The position numbers were made by a program, and so were the translations under genes. Shown one piece after another: positions 4,997-5,147 of a stretch of DNA of 5,147 nt. The stretch covers positions 1-5,147 of the forward strand of contig JAUWWA010000177.1 of assembly GCA_030617125.1 (NCBI GenBank), given 5' to 3'. How positions within the stretch are numbered: the first letter of the stretch is position 1; each line of letters opens with the position of its first letter. The notes beneath the pieces are model-generated. The model searched no databases. It was not told where the DNA came from and saw nothing but the letters and a program-made list of their open reading frames with translations. The stretch is from Pirellulales bacterium. Its GTDB lineage: Bacteria > Planctomycetota > Planctomycetia > Pirellulales > Thermoguttaceae.

Positions 4997-5147
4997 CTAC
5001 TTCAACGGAATCGCCGGGAGTCTCTGGAGTGTCTTGTTGGCCGGGTCCACCATGATTCCGACGGATTCGAGGGCAGTCACGCCCAAAAGCGGCTGGGAGC
5101 CCGGCTCTCCGAAGATGACCCTTCCGGCGGTCGTCTCGCCCATGAAC
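4997..5147 (-). CDS. Second clan AA aspartic protease, C-terminal 49 residues (N-terminus off window)
   Basis: An open frame enters from the right edge and ends at a TAG at 4997-4999. The visible protein contains GRVIFGEPGSQPLLGVTALE followed by SVGIMVDPANKTLQRLPAI. The PLLGVTALE segment is the hydrophobic-hydrophobic-Gly psi-loop motif of retropepsin-like proteases, and the VDP...L...P ending is typical of bacterial clan AA members. The catalytic DTG part lies outside the window, so activity cannot be judged. An internal ATG at 5143 is not a plausible start because the family needs the N-terminal half. It is upstream of, and on the same strand as, the complete protease gene, 80 bp away, and differs clearly from it in sequence, so it is not a recent duplicate. 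Confidence 0.8.
   Translation of the reverse strand, partial: FMGETTAGRVIFGEPGSQPLLGVTALESVGIMVDPANKTLQRLPAIPLK

Overview
The window looks like chromosomal DNA of a high-GC, LPS-making Gram-negative bacterium. A planctomycete of the Pirellulales type is my best guess. The reasons are the kdsD-kdsC-membrane protein order, the AATCCC-type filler repeat between genes, and the weak Shine-Dalgarno use at several starts. The assignment is inference and was not tested by any search.

Left part (1-2093, minus strand): an LPS-core gene run. kdsD (arabinose-5-phosphate isomerase with two CBS domains) is followed after 7 bp by kdsC (KDO-8-phosphate phosphatase). After a 112-bp spacer carrying a degenerate GGGATTT tandem repeat comes a membrane-anchored protein that runs off the left edge. 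It sits where lptC is usually found. KdsD and KdsC supply the first and third steps of KDO synthesis.

Centre (2094-3325): a 254-bp divergent intergenic region has a good promoter candidate for kdsD (minus) and a weak one for the plus-strand gene. That gene is a complete class II, zinc-dependent fructose-bisphosphate aldolase (fba) with all metal ligands present. Its leader carries a GC-rich hairpin just before the ribosome binding site.

Convergent junction (3326-3451): a cluster of inverted repeats, including a perfect 20-bp palindrome that overlaps the stop codon of the next gene.

Right part (3452-5147, minus strand): visibly more A+T-rich and accessory in character. A single promoter candidate precedes a retropepsin-like (clan AA) aspartic protease, a short HicB-family antitoxin-like protein, a DUF433 antitoxin-like protein overlapping hicB by 7 nt, and a P-loop nucleotide kinase-like ATPase of the FlaR/adenylate-kinase type. 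Upstream, and cut by the right edge, is the C-terminus of a second clan AA aspartic protease. No HicA or DUF5615/PIN-like toxin is visible beside either antitoxin-like gene. This arrangement is the least explained part of the window.
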